Below, in pieces: positions 1 through 7,206 of a stretch of 13,476 bases of DNA (the first letter of the stretch is position 1; each line of letters starts with the position of its first letter). This DNA comes from JAHFLF01 sp964560145. GTDB lineage: Bacteria > Patescibacteriota > Minisyncoccia > UBA6257 > 1-14-0-10-44-23. Below the pieces are notes generated by a model. It saw nothing but the letters and a program-made list of their open reading frames with translations. It did no database searches and was not told where the DNA came from. The translations under genes and the position numbers were made by a program. Where the stretch lies: NCBI GenBank assembly GCA_964560145.1, contig CAZLKS010000019.1, forward strand, positions 1 through 13,476. The letters run 5' to 3'.

Positions 1-713
1 ACATCGTGACCGCCTTTTATCAGGCATTCAACATGCCACTACGCATTCGCCTCTCGATTAATGATTCCGCCAAGCCGGAAAAATATTTGGGCACTCCAGA
101 AATGTGGGACAAAGCGGTTACCTCGCTCAAAGAAGTTTTGTCAGACCTTGGCAAGGAATACGAACTTGGCGTTGGCGAGGCGGCCTTTTATGGACCAAAG
201 ATTGACTTCATGGCCAAAGATGCAATCGGCCGTGAATGGCAACTCGCCACCGCACAGGTAGACTTCAACCAGCCAGAAAGATTTGGCCTCGAATACACAG
301 CCGCAGACGGCACCAAGCAGCGACCAGTTATGGTACACCGTGCAATCTCTGGATCGCTCGAACGCTTTATGGCCATTCTCATTGAACACTACGCCGGGCA
401 CTTCCCTCTTTGGCTCAGCCCTGTTCAGGCACGCATTATTGCCGTTGGAGAAAAGTTCCAAGACTACGGAAACAAAATTTTGACTGAATTAAAATCTGCT
501 GGCATCCGCGCCGAACTCGCGGACTGCAATGAAACGCTGGGTAAGCGCATCCGGCAAGCTCAGGTGGAGAAAATCCCGTATGTTTTAGTCGTTGGCGAAG
601 AAGAGATGAATGTGGGAACAATCGCAGTCAAACTTCGCGGTGCCGATCTCGGACAAATGCCATCAGCCGAGCTCACTACAAAAATAAAAACGGAAATTCT
701 CGAAAAAAAGTAG
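1..713 (+). CDS. thrS: Threonyl-tRNA synthetase, C-terminal part (5' end outside window)
   Basis: This enzyme charges tRNA-Thr with threonine in the cytoplasm. The reading frame is open from base 3, so the GTG at 6 is only an internal Val codon and the true start lies upstream of the window. About 236 residues are visible. They match the second half of the class II catalytic core and the C-terminal anticodon-binding domain. GEAAFYGPKIDF is a strong ThrS signature. VMVHRAISGSLERF (from about base 327) carries class II motif 3, and its His (336-338) corresponds to a zinc ligand of E. coli ThrS. The anticodon-binding domain starts near LSPVQARIIAV and runs to the end, with KRIRQAQVEKIPYVLVVGEEE typical of it. 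The TAG stop is at 711-713. The N-terminal editing domains cannot be assessed. No terminator is seen before the next promoter. Identification is secure. Confidence 0.96.
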   Translation, partial: IVTAFYQAFNMPLRIRLSINDSAKPEKYLGTPEMWDKAVTSLKEVLSDLGKEYELGVGEAAFYGPKIDFMAKDAIGREWQLATAQVDFNQPERFGLEYTAADGTKQRPVMVHRAISGSLERFMAILIEHYAGHFPLWLSPVQARIIAVGEKFQDYGNKILTELKSAGIRAELADCNETLGKRIRQAQVEKIPYVLVVGEEEMNVGTIAVKLRGADLGQMPSAELTTKIKTEILEKK

Positions 714-743
714 TATTCAAGGGGCTCAGCTGTCGCTCGCGGA

Positions 744-772
744 TTGCGAAACAAGAAACATATTCGTATACT
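744..772 (+). promoter_or_regulatory. Sigma70-type promoter of the PP2C gene
   Basis: A -35 box TTGCGA (744-749) and a -10 box TATACT (767-772) are separated by exactly 17 bases. The expected transcript start is near 779, giving a short leader of about 29 nt. Inferred from consensus match and spacing only. Confidence 0.6.
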
Positions 773-790
773 CTCATCAGCACTTCACAT

Positions 791-803
791 CCTCCTGGGA
801 GGG
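791..803 (+). promoter_or_regulatory. Strong SD with a self-complementary upstream arm
   Basis: GGAGG at 798-802 lies 5 bases before the ATG at 808 and fixes this start. It is directly preceded by its complement CCTCC (791-795). CCTC 791-794 can pair with GAGG 799-802 around a 4-base loop, which could partly hide the SD. The stem is short, so an effect on translation is speculative. Confidence 0.6.
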
Positions 804-807
804 AATC

Positions 808-1554
808 ATGCACATCAAGTTTGGCGTAGCTCAAGATGCCAATCGGCCCTCTCGCGATCACATGGAGGACCATTGGACGGAAGCGAAGGTTGCCGACTAT
901 TCGTACTTTGCCGTCTTCGACGGTCACATGGGCAACACCGTTGCTCTCCGTGCCATGCGACTGCTGCATCAAGCACCCGCATTCAGCAACGTCTCGCTCT
1001 CTGCGAGCGAACGACTCACGCAAGCCTTTCGCTGGTTCAGCGAACAGTGCGTCAACGACAGAATGTGTGGCTCGACAGCAGTAGTCGCACTGATTAATCC
1101 AGACGGCGAGGCAACTATTGCCTGGGTCGGTGATAGCTTTGCTTTGTACGCAACATCCGAGAGTCACGAGCTCCTCACACCGGCTCACACCATGGCAATC
1201 GAATCAGAGCGTCAACGCTTGGCTGAATACGGCTGCACGAGACAAGGCGAGCAGCTGAGGACGCGTGATGGCTGCACCTTCCCAATGACCCGAGCCTTCG
1301 GCGACACAATCCTTACGCCAGATGGCGTCATTGCCGTTCCAGACATTCGCAGCCTACTGCTCACGCCCGGAAGTCGCCTGCTCCTAGCAAGCGACGGAAT
1401 CTATCCAACACCAAACGGGACACTGTGGCAGATACCACCGGTACTCATGCGGCCAGCTACACCGCGCGAGGCAGCCACAAGTGTTGTCAAGGCAGCAAAG
1501 GAGCGATGGGGGTCCCGCGACAACCTGACAGCACTCGTGCTCGAGTGCTCGTAG
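808..1554 (+). CDS. PP2C-type (PPM) metal-dependent Ser/Thr protein phosphatase
   Basis: This is a 248-residue, single-domain, soluble phosphatase of the PPM/PP2C family, expected to remove phosphate from Ser/Thr using two metal ions. The family motifs appear in order: MED (19-21), VFDGH (36-40), GSTA (88-91), GDSFALY (108-114), TRAFGD (161-166), ASDG (194-197) and SRDN (236-239). The metal-binding Asp residues D21, D38, D196 and D238 are all present, so it should be active. The usual DGHGG is DGHMG here. There is no signal peptide or membrane helix. The length matches the bacterial Stp/PrpC type. It is monocistronic, with its own promoter, SD and terminator, and no Ser/Thr kinase gene is adjacent. 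SD use and slightly higher G+C (57% in a sampled line) differ from the gyrA and pilin genes, which hints at separate ancestry. Substrates are unknown. Confidence 0.93.
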   Translation: MHIKFGVAQDANRPSRDHMEDHWTEAKVADYSYFAVFDGHMGNTVALRAMRLLHQAPAFSNVSLSASERLTQAFRWFSEQCVNDRMCGSTAVVALINPDGEATIAWVGDSFALYATSESHELLTPAHTMAIESERQRLAEYGCTRQGEQLRTRDGCTFPMTRAFGDTILTPDGVIAVPDIRSLLLTPGSRLLLASDGIYPTPNGTLWQIPPVLMRPATPREAATSVVKAAKERWGSRDNLTALVLECS

Positions 1555-1564
1555 CAACTACCAA

Positions 1565-1604
1565 GAGGCCGGTTCGCATTCGCGGACCGGCCTCGCTGAC
1601 TTTT
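1565..1604 (+). terminator. Rho-independent terminator of the PP2C gene
   Basis: The arms GAGGCCGGT (1565-1573) and ACCGGCCTC (1586-1594) pair perfectly. The stem can extend inward by about four more pairs (one G-U) to an ATTC loop. It ends 6 bases before a short T run (TTTT, 1601-1604) and starts 10 bases after the PP2C stop. Confidence 0.75.
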
Positions 1605-1675
1605 CATATGTCGTTTCGCTGTTACCAGCTCATCAGTACTAACTTCTATTAGTAGACGACAGAAGTTTCTTCAAA

Positions 1676-1708
1676 GCACCTTACGGTGCGCGGGCTTCCA
1701 CTCCGCGC
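1676..1708 (-). terminator. Possible hairpin terminator region of the minus-strand small gene
   Basis: Reading the minus strand past the stop at 1715 gives two hairpins. The first has GCGCGG/CCGCGC arms (1703-1708 with 1688-1693, 9-base loop). The second, sharing two bases with it, has GCACC/GGTGC arms (1685-1689 with 1676-1680, 4-base loop) and is followed by only three T. The T run is weak, so efficiency is uncertain. Confidence 0.4.
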
Positions 1709-1714
1709 TGACAA

Positions 1715-2107
1715 CTACTCTCTGCCGATGAGCATCCTCGTCTGCGTTCCCGGAGCTGCTCCAGGAACGGCGAAGTTCGTCTCGAGGATGATACCTTCTT
1801 TCGCCCAATACACCCGGAAGACAGGAATCACCGGCTCTCGACCGTTGACCTTCGCTGCTTCGGGAATACTTCGATAGCCCAGAATCGGTTCGCCGGAGAG
1901 GTCCAAGACGAACCGACTTCTCTCGACCTTGTCGGAGAGAGCGTTCCCGTTGACAGGAGCCAGGCGAATCGGGGCAGTCTCCTGCTTGAACCGCTCCTCG
2001 AGCCGAGCCATTGCCTCGAGCGCATCGTTACTCGAGACTTCGCTACCGACTACATACGAAACGAACCCGACGAACACCACCAGTAAAAACACATACTTGC
2101 CCTGCAT
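1715..2107 (-). CDS. Small single-pass membrane or exported protein, function unknown
   Basis: This 130-residue protein starts with a hydrophobic stretch (about residues 4-21, KYVFLLVVFVGFVSYVVG) that could be a membrane anchor or uncleaved signal. About 110 mostly polar residues follow, with an acidic/basic helix (ALEAMARLEERFKQE) and then a beta-rich segment around FVLDLSGEPILGYRSIP. The ATG at 2107 is chosen because AGGAGG lies 6 bases upstream on the minus strand. A TTG one codon earlier would leave only 3 bases. The strong SD and G+C-rich codons (62% in a sampled line) resemble the PP2C and SPFH genes rather than gyrA. It has its own candidate promoter, and hairpins with the same arms flank it at 1676-1689 and 2125-2139. 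I do not recognise the family. Confidence 0.72.
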   Translation of the reverse strand: MQGKYVFLLVVFVGFVSYVVGSEVSSNDALEAMARLEERFKQETAPIRLAPVNGNALSDKVERSRFVLDLSGEPILGYRSIPEAAKVNGREPVIPVFRVYWAKEGIILETNFAVPGAAPGTQTRMLIGRE

Positions 2108-2124
2108 CAATCACCTCCTCCAAC

Positions 2125-2139
2125 GCACCTGCGTGGTGC
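2125..2139 (-). other. 5'-leader hairpin of the minus-strand small gene
   Basis: GCACC (2125-2129) and GGTGC (2135-2139) pair around a 5-base loop, in the predicted leader just upstream of the SD. The arms are the same as those of the hairpin after the gene at 1676-1689. Confidence 0.4.
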
Positions 2140-2143
2140 ACGT

Positions 2144-2172
2144 ACATTAAAACTTTTAAAAAATTCAGTCAA
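2144..2172 (-). promoter_or_regulatory. Candidate promoter for the minus-strand small gene
   Basis: On the minus strand TTGACT (2172-2167) is followed after 17 bases by TAATGT (2149-2144). The -35 box is good (5/6) and the -10 box weak (3/6). A transcript would begin near 2137, about 30 nt before the ATG. An isolated minus-strand TATAAT at 2178-2173 has no matching -35. Confidence 0.4.
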
Positions 2173-2182
2173 ATTATATTTC

Positions 2183-2211
2183 TTGTGTAGCTATTCTTTT
2201 CCTGCTAAAAT
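2183..2211 (+). promoter_or_regulatory. Candidate extended -10 promoter of the MBL-gyrA operon
   Basis: TAAAAT (2206-2211) is preceded directly by TGC, forming an extended -10. A poor -35 (TTGTGT, 2183-2188) lies 17 bases upstream. It is divergent from the minus-strand promoter, and the AT-rich tract 2145-2184 separates the two cores. The transcript would start near 2218 and carry about 220 nt of repeats before the first gene. Confidence 0.45.
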
Positions 2212-2260
2212 ACCCGTATCGATTCAATTGCATTACTACCCGTTCCCAAGGCGAAGATGG

Positions 2261-2282
2261 ATCCCGTGTCGTAGCACGGGAT
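2261..2282. repeat. REP-like palindrome (ATCCCGTG...CACGGGAT)
   Basis: ATCCCGTG (2261-2268) and CACGGGAT (2275-2282) form a perfect 8-bp stem with a 6-base loop, followed by GACAG. Palindromes of the ATCCCG-N-CGGGATGACA type are known as dispersed repeats in several bacterial groups. That this belongs to such a family here is inference. A second small stem follows (GGAAG 2290-2294 with CTTCC 2301-2305). Confidence 0.6.
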
Positions 2283-2320
2283 GACAGAAGGAAGGAATTG
2301 CTTCCCATGTCCCCATTCGC

Positions 2321-2438
2321 ATTATTACCCGTTCCCGATTAGCATTGTTCGCGATTACTACCCGTTCCCGATTAGCATTGTTCGCGATTACTACCCGTTC
2401 CCCATTAGCATTATTAGCGATTACTCTAAGATTACTCT
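2321..2438. repeat. 33-bp tandem repeat, three units plus partial copies, ending at the MBL start codon
   Basis: Units occupy 2321-2353, 2354-2386 and 2387-2419. Each begins ATTAYTACCCGTTCCC and continues with ATTAGCATT. Units 1 and 2 differ at one position. Unit 3 is more diverged. Two truncated starts follow, ATTACTCTAAG (2420-2430) and ATTACTCT (2431-2438), right up to the ATG. A separate 16-nt copy of the repeat head (ATTACTACCCGTTCCC) lies at 2232-2247, split from the array by the palindromic segment. There are no spacers, so it is not CRISPR. It could be a multi-site operator or a slippage-prone array. Confidence 0.85.
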
Positions 2439-3086
2439 ATGACAATAAACTGGTACGGAGAAGGTTGTTTTAAGATTGTTGAAAACGGTGTAACAATAAC
2501 AACCGATCCAGTCGAGAGTTTCACGGGGCTTTCAGCACCGCGATTTAAAACCGATGTTGTCTTACGGACCATTATGAATCCTCTACTGCCAGAGGACAGT
2601 AAACCCGTCGCTCAAAACATTTCTACCGGAACTGACGGAGAGACAGTCGTCATCGCTGGCCCTGGCGAATATGAAGTTAAAGGTATTCAAATCACCGGCT
2701 GGCCACTCATGAAGAGCTCCGGCAAAGACACGCTGCGTAGCATTTTCCGTATAAAAACCGATGATATGACTGTTGGCCTACTCGGCCACTTGGCTGAATT
2801 CAACGAACCAGAAATTCTTGAAGAACTTGGCAATATCGATATCTTAATTATTCCGGCTGGTGGCGAGCCCTTCATCAAACAAGAGGCGGCAGCCAAACTT
2901 GTCCGCCAGATAGAACCACGCATTGTCATCCCCTCCTTTTACAAAGTTACTGGACTCAAGCGCAAGAGTGATGACGTAAGCGACTTCCTAAAAGAAGTCG
3001 GCCTCAAAGCTGAACCAGTTGAGAAGTTTTCGGCCAAGCACAAAGAGCTAAGCGAGAAGATGCAAGCAGTCGTGCTCACCCTCTGA
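2439..3086 (+). CDS. MBL-fold (UlaG/Lactamase_B_3-like) protein with degenerate metal site
   Basis: This 215-residue soluble protein has the layout of the MBL-fold group containing UlaG-like hydrolases (COG2220). The opening MTINWYGEGCFKI matches the family start of the I-x-x-Y-G-x-x-x-F type. GPGEYEVKGI (74-83) is retained. IDILIIPAGG (133-142) and IEPRIVIPSFYK (158-169) match the late strands. The usual metal-binding HxHxDH motif is absent. Only two His residues exist in the whole protein (H117 and H201), and the position where the family normally has His in IPMHY reads IPSFY. It is therefore probably not a metal-dependent hydrolase and may be a structural or binding protein. There is no SD. 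The gene opens a tight operon, 6 bp before the next gene and upstream of gyrA, but a role with gyrase is not shown. Confidence 0.8.
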   Translation: MTINWYGEGCFKIVENGVTITTDPVESFTGLSAPRFKTDVVLRTIMNPLLPEDSKPVAQNISTGTDGETVVIAGPGEYEVKGIQITGWPLMKSSGKDTLRSIFRIKTDDMTVGLLGHLAEFNEPEILEELGNIDILIIPAGGEPFIKQEAAAKLVRQIEPRIVIPSFYKVTGLKRKSDDVSDFLKEVGLKAEPVEKFSAKHKELSEKMQAVVLTL

Positions 3087-3092
3087 TAAACT

Positions 3093-3398
3093 ATGATTCA
3101 ATTCATTGAAAACATCCGTGCCAGCGATCAACGGACGAAGATGAAGTGGCTGATTATCTTCTCTTCAATCGCAATGATTTTCGTCGTGATTATCTGGATT
3201 GCCGCACTACGGGTTATAACATCAAATATCGAACATCCAAGTATTCCCGTTGCCGTACATGACGATACAAAAGTATCAATCAGCGAACGACTCGGTAACG
3301 CCTTCGATGAATTGAAGAAGAGAACGAGCACGGCATTTAGTGAGTTAAAAACCAACCTGAGCAGCAAGCCAGTAGAAATTAAGCAATCAAGCGAATAA
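3093..3398 (+). CDS. Small single-pass membrane protein, function unknown
   Basis: This 101-residue protein has a short polar N-terminus with Lys/Arg residues, one clear membrane helix (about 19-39, from LIIFSSIAMIFVVIIWIAAL) and a charged helical tail. The tail carries two similar segments, NAFDELKKRT (69-78) and TAFSELKTNL (80-89), which suggests an amphipathic or coiled helix. By the positive-inside rule the N-terminus is cytoplasmic and the tail outside, with moderate certainty. It lies 6 bp after the MBL gene and 4 bp before gyrA, so co-expression is expected. There is no SD. Spacing and operon position support a real gene. I do not recognise a family. Confidence 0.78.
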   Translation: MIQFIENIRASDQRTKMKWLIIFSSIAMIFVVIIWIAALRVITSNIEHPSIPVAVHDDTKVSISERLGNAFDELKKRTSTAFSELKTNLSSKPVEIKQSSE

Positions 3399-3402
3399 CC
3401 AT

Positions 3403-5856
3403 ATGGCCGAAGAACCAAAACACAGTATTGAAAAGCGAGAAATTACTGAAGAGCTCAAGGAGTCATACCTCGACTACGCAATGAGCGTTATCGTCGCTCG
3501 TGCTCTTCCCGATGTCCGAGACGGTTTGAAACCAGTTCAACGCCGTATTCTCTGGGGTATGTGGGACGCTGGAGTTACCGCCGACGCCAAGCTTCGTAAG
3601 TCTGCTGACGTCGTCGGTGAAGTCATGGGTAAATACCACCCGCACGGAGACTCTTCCATATATCAGACCATCGTTCGTATGGTGCAGGATTTTTCGTTTC
3701 GCTATCCGCTCTGTATTGGCCAAGGAAACTGGGGTTCAATCGACGGTGACGAAGCGGCAGCTATGCGTTACACCGAAACCAAGCTTTCTCGCGTCTCCGA
3801 GCAGCTACTTGCCGACATCGACAAGGAAACGGTTGACTGGGTTCCAAATTACTCTGGCACCAAGCAGGAGCCAAAGTGGCTACCGAGTAAACTACCGAAC
3901 CTTCTTCTTAACGGCACCGCTGGTATCGCTGTCGGTATGGCCACAAACATCCCACCGCACAACCTCGGTGAGGTCGTCGATGCAACGCTTCATTTAGCCG
4001 ATAACCCAAAGGCAACAACTGAAGATTTAACCGAGTTTATTAAAGGACCTGACTTCCCTACTGGCGGAGTCATTTACAACCGTAAGGATATCGTTGAGTC
4101 CTACGTTACCGGCCGTGGCCCCATTACCATGCGAGGCGTTGCCGAAATCAAAGAACGCAAAGGCGGCAAAGGCTTCGACATTGAAATTACCGAAATTCCC
4201 TATCAGGTCAACAAGAGTGAACTACTGATGAAAATGGCCGAGCTCGTTACCGATAAAAAAATCGAAGGCGTTCGCGATATTCGCGATGAGTCAGACAAGA
4301 ACGGCATGAGCATTATGCTCGAGCTCAAAAACGAAGCTAACCCGCAAAAGATTCTCAACCAGCTCTACGAATACACTGATTTACAAAAGAACTTCCCCGT
4401 AAACATGGTTGCCTTGCAGGGAGGACTTCAGCCGCAGACGATGTCGCTCAAGGACATGCTCGTCGCCTTTCTCGAACACCGCAAAGAGGTTGTGCGCCGC
4501 CGCGCCGAATACGACCTGCGCAAAGCCAAAGAGCGTGCTCACATTTTAGAAGGCTTGAGCAAGGCACTTGATGTCATCGACAAAATCATCGCTTTAATCA
4601 AAAAATCTGCATCGCGCGAGGACGCTCATCAAAACTTGATGAAGCAGTTCAAGTTCAGTGAGTTGCAATCAAATGCAATTCTTGACATGAAGCTCTCGAC
4701 GCTCGCCGCACTCGAACGTGAGCGAATCGAAGAAGAGTTGGCCGCCAAGCGTAAACTCATCGCCGAGCTCGAGGCCCTCCTTAAGAGTCCGGCAAAAATC
4801 CTAGGCGTCATCAAGACTGAGCTTGGTGAGATGAAAGAGAAATACGGCGATGAACGACGCACCCGCGTGGTCATCGGCGGCATCAAAGACTTCGCCGAAG
4901 AAGACTTAATTGCCAACGAAGAGACCATCATCACCATTTCACACAGCGGATACGTAAAGCGCGTTGCCCCCTCCACCTTTAAGACTCAGAATCGTGGCGG
5001 TAAGGGTCTCATCGGCAGCGATGTGAATGACGACGACTTCCTGATGCAAGTCGCCTACGCGAAAACACACGACAACGTGCTCTTCTTTACCGACCGCGGC
5101 CGCGTTTTCCAAACAAAGGTATACGAAATTCCTGCCGGCAGCAGAACGTCAAAGGGTAAACCAGTGCACAACTTCCTCGAGATGCCGACCGAGGAAAAAG
5201 TAAATGCCATCATCACCTACCCGAACGCGGTCAAAGACAAGGATTTGAAAAACCAATTCCTGATTATGGCGACCGTTCAGGGCATGGTTAAAAAAACGCC
5301 GATTGCAGAGTTCCAAAATGTTCGCCGCTCGGGAATCATCGCCATCGGGCTCCGAAAGGACGACAGCCTAAAATGGGTTAATCTATCGGCCGGCAACGAT
5401 GAAGTCATTCTCACAACGCACGATGGACAAGCAATTCGTTTCAAAGAAAGCCAGGTCCGTTCTATGGGCCGCACCGCTTCTGGTGTTACTGGCATACGCT
5501 TAAAGGGCAAGGATTTTGTCAGTTCGATGAATATTATTAACAAAGAGCAGGCCAAGGAGTTCAAATTGCTCGTTGTTATGAGCCATGGCTACGGCAAACA
5601 AACGAAGCTTTCGGAATACAAGGTCCAAAATCGCGGCGGTTCCGGTGTTAAAACTGCAAACGTCACAGCGAAAACGGGTCCCGTTATGGATGCTCGCGTG
5701 ATTAGCGAAGAAAAGGAACTCATCGCTCTCTCCGCCAAAGGCCAAGTTATTCGCACCGACATATCGAGTGTCCGAATGGCCTCTCGTGCTACTCAGGGTG
5801 TTAGAATCATGAACGTAGACAGTGGCGACTCACTCGCTGGTATCATCTGCTTCTAG
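3403..5856 (+). CDS. gyrA: DNA gyrase subunit A
   Basis: GyrA cuts and rejoins DNA as the A subunit of gyrase (A2B2), introducing negative supercoils with GyrB. The 817-residue length is normal. The N-terminal breakage domain has KPVQRRILW (about 43-51) and the KYHPHGDSS loop. The catalytic Tyr is Y123 in AAMRYTETKLS, equivalent to E. coli Y122. The quinolone-determining Ser is kept (S84), but the residue matching E. coli D87 is Gln (Q88). The C-terminal beta-propeller begins near residue 490. Its GyrA box reads QNRGGKG (529-535) against the consensus QRRGGKG, and a second copy-like motif QNRGGSG lies in a later blade. There is no acidic tail. GyrA is preferred over ParC because of the GyrA box. 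The start is the ATG at 3403, 4 bp after the preceding stop and without SD. Confidence 0.96.
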   Translation: MAEEPKHSIEKREITEELKESYLDYAMSVIVARALPDVRDGLKPVQRRILWGMWDAGVTADAKLRKSADVVGEVMGKYHPHGDSSIYQTIVRMVQDFSFRYPLCIGQGNWGSIDGDEAAAMRYTETKLSRVSEQLLADIDKETVDWVPNYSGTKQEPKWLPSKLPNLLLNGTAGIAVGMATNIPPHNLGEVVDATLHLADNPKATTEDLTEFIKGPDFPTGGVIYNRKDIVESYVTGRGPITMRGVAEIKERKGGKGFDIEITEIPYQVNKSELLMKMAELVTDKKIEGVRDIRDESDKNGMSIMLELKNEANPQKILNQLYEYTDLQKNFPVNMVALQGGLQPQTMSLKDMLVAFLEHRKEVVRRRAEYDLRKAKERAHILEGLSKALDVIDKIIALIKKSASREDAHQNLMKQFKFSELQSNAILDMKLSTLAALERERIEEELAAKRKLIAELEALLKSPAKILGVIKTELGEMKEKYGDERRTRVVIGGIKDFAEEDLIANEETIITISHSGYVKRVAPSTFKTQNRGGKGLIGSDVNDDDFLMQVAYAKTHDNVLFFTDRGRVFQTKVYEIPAGSRTSKGKPVHNFLEMPTEEKVNAIITYPNAVKDKDLKNQFLIMATVQGMVKKTPIAEFQNVRRSGIIAIGLRKDDSLKWVNLSAGNDEVILTTHDGQAIRFKESQVRSMGRTASGVTGIRLKGKDFVSSMNIINKEQAKEFKLLVVMSHGYGKQTKLSEYKVQNRGGSGVKTANVTAKTGPVMDARVISEEKELIALSAKGQVIRTDISSVRMASRATQGVRIMNVDSGDSLAGIICF

Positions 5857-5886
5857 CAAGAACGACACGTTCCGCAATGAAATCTC

Positions 5887-5905
5887 TGTGATATAATTAA
5901 TCACA
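5887..5905 (+). promoter_or_regulatory. Extended -10 promoter for a leaderless transcript, inside an inverted repeat
   Basis: TGATATAAT (5889-5897) is an extended -10 with a perfect TATAAT (5892-5897). The predicted start at about 5904 coincides with the ATG at 5905, so the mRNA should be leaderless. No convincing -35 is seen. TGTGAT (5887-5892) and ATCACA (5900-5905) form a 6-bp inverted repeat around the -10. The spacing (7) does not fit the classic CRP site, but it could be an operator. Confidence 0.6.
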
Positions 5906-7197
5906 TGAATTTCAGTAAAACCCAGATTTTACTTATCGGTGGTGGAGCCCTTATCGTTCTCTTAATCGTCCTCTTATTTACTGGTATTATCCCGGGGTTA
6001 CGTGATAGCACCGCAAACATCAAAGGCGAATTACTCGTCTGGGGCGTTTTCGACCCTGAATCTGCCGTTCGCGATACAATTATCGCTGACTTTGCCAAGA
6101 AAAATAAAAACATCCGCGTCACCTACGAACAAAAAAATCCGGTCACTTACGAACAGGACTTAATCAATTCGCTTGCGGCTGGCACGGGTCCCGACGTCTT
6201 CTTTTTCAAAAATACCTGGCTGCCAAAACATGGCGATAAGCTCCTGCCATTTGACTCAAAGGCCTTCCCTGTACAAAAACTGCAAGCCACCTTTCCCAAT
6301 GTCGTAACGCAGGATTTTTCGCGAAATGGCAACGTATACGCCCTTCCTTTATACGTTGACACACTCGCCCTTCTCTACAATCGAACTATTTTTGATAACG
6401 CTGGAATACCGCTACCGCCAAAAGACTGGAAAACCTTCAGTGATGACGTTCGCCTGCTGCGCGGCTTCGACCAAAATGGCCGACTCGTCAAAGCAGCTGC
6501 TGCAATCGGGGGCTCGGCCCGCACCATCAATGAAGCAACCGACTTACTCAACCTCATTATGCTGCAGGGCGGCAGCACCATCATGTCCCGTGACGGTAGT
6601 CGCGCCGACTTCAGTATGAATAGCGGCGACTCAGTTAAGTTCTACACTGATTTTGCCAATCCCCGCAGTAAAACATACACCTGGGATAGCGGACAGCACT
6701 ATTCGCTTGATGCCTTCGCCGAAGAAAACGTCGCGATGATTTTCAACTATGCATACCAAGTTCCGCAGATTCGTGCCAAGAATCCGTTCCTCAACCTCGC
6801 CATCGCCCCGATGCCGCAGCAAGTTGGCACCAATCGCAGCGTTAACTACGCCAACTACTGGGGCTTAGCTGTTTCTAACCGTACCAAACTGCCAGAGGTC
6901 GCATTTAACTTTGTTACTAATTCAACCACTGACCCAGCGGTCAACGGAAAATACCTGAATGCCGCAAATCGTCCGCCGGCCCTACTCACCCTCATCCAAC
7001 CAAACCTCGACGATCCTGATTTCGGCGTTTTTGTTCGCCAATCGCTCACCGCGATTTCTTGGCCACAACCCGATGCCAGCACCGTCAATTCAATATTCAC
7101 AAAAATGATTGACTTAATTAACGGCGGACAGCTTTCAATCGAGACAGCACTTAATCAAGCCGAAGCAGAAATAACTGCCATTATTAATCGTCGATAA
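5905..7197 (+). CDS. Membrane-anchored extracellular solute-binding protein (family 1 / sugar-type)
   Basis: This 430-residue protein resembles the substrate-binding proteins of carbohydrate ABC transporters (COG1653). One N-terminal membrane helix (about 7-28) anchors it. There is no lipobox Cys, so it is not a lipoprotein and is probably held by an uncleaved helix with the binding domain outside. Family features are GELLVWGVFD at the start of the mature domain, an AAGTGPDVFFF motif (about 91-101), YALPLYVDTLALLYN (about 145-159), and late NYANYWGLAVS with hydrophobic NFVTNSTTDPAVN. No permease or ATPase gene is in the window. It lies 9 bp before the first pilin-domain gene, so it probably shares its transcript. 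The ligand cannot be predicted. It could instead act in surface binding linked to the pilins. Confidence 0.88.
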   Translation: MNFSKTQILLIGGGALIVLLIVLLFTGIIPGLRDSTANIKGELLVWGVFDPESAVRDTIIADFAKKNKNIRVTYEQKNPVTYEQDLINSLAAGTGPDVFFFKNTWLPKHGDKLLPFDSKAFPVQKLQATFPNVVTQDFSRNGNVYALPLYVDTLALLYNRTIFDNAGIPLPPKDWKTFSDDVRLLRGFDQNGRLVKAAAAIGGSARTINEATDLLNLIMLQGGSTIMSRDGSRADFSMNSGDSVKFYTDFANPRSKTYTWDSGQHYSLDAFAEENVAMIFNYAYQVPQIRAKNPFLNLAIAPMPQQVGTNRSVNYANYWGLAVSNRTKLPEVAFNFVTNSTTDPAVNGKYLNAANRPPALLTLIQPNLDDPDFGVFVRQSLTAISWPQPDASTVNSIFTKMIDLINGGQLSIETALNQAEAEITAIINRR

Positions 7198-7206
7198 CAC
7201 CCATCT

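Noticed and set aside
6..8. GTG at base 6 as the start of thrS
   Set aside because: The frame is already open to the window edge and the sequence is mid-catalytic domain.
2321..2438. Tandem repeats read as a CRISPR array
   Set aside because: The units are directly adjacent with no unique spacers, and no cas gene is near.
2145..2438. Replication origin near gyrA (AT-rich tract plus tandem repeats)
   Set aside because: No TTATCCACA-type DnaA boxes and no dnaA or dnaN are visible; the repeats fit an upstream leader better.
5860..5872. Hairpin GAACG/CGTTC after gyrA as terminator
   Set aside because: Only 5 bp and no T run, so it is not supported as a terminator.
5887..5905. CRP binding site
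   Set aside because: The half sites resemble TGTGA/TCACA, but the spacer is 9 instead of 6 bases.
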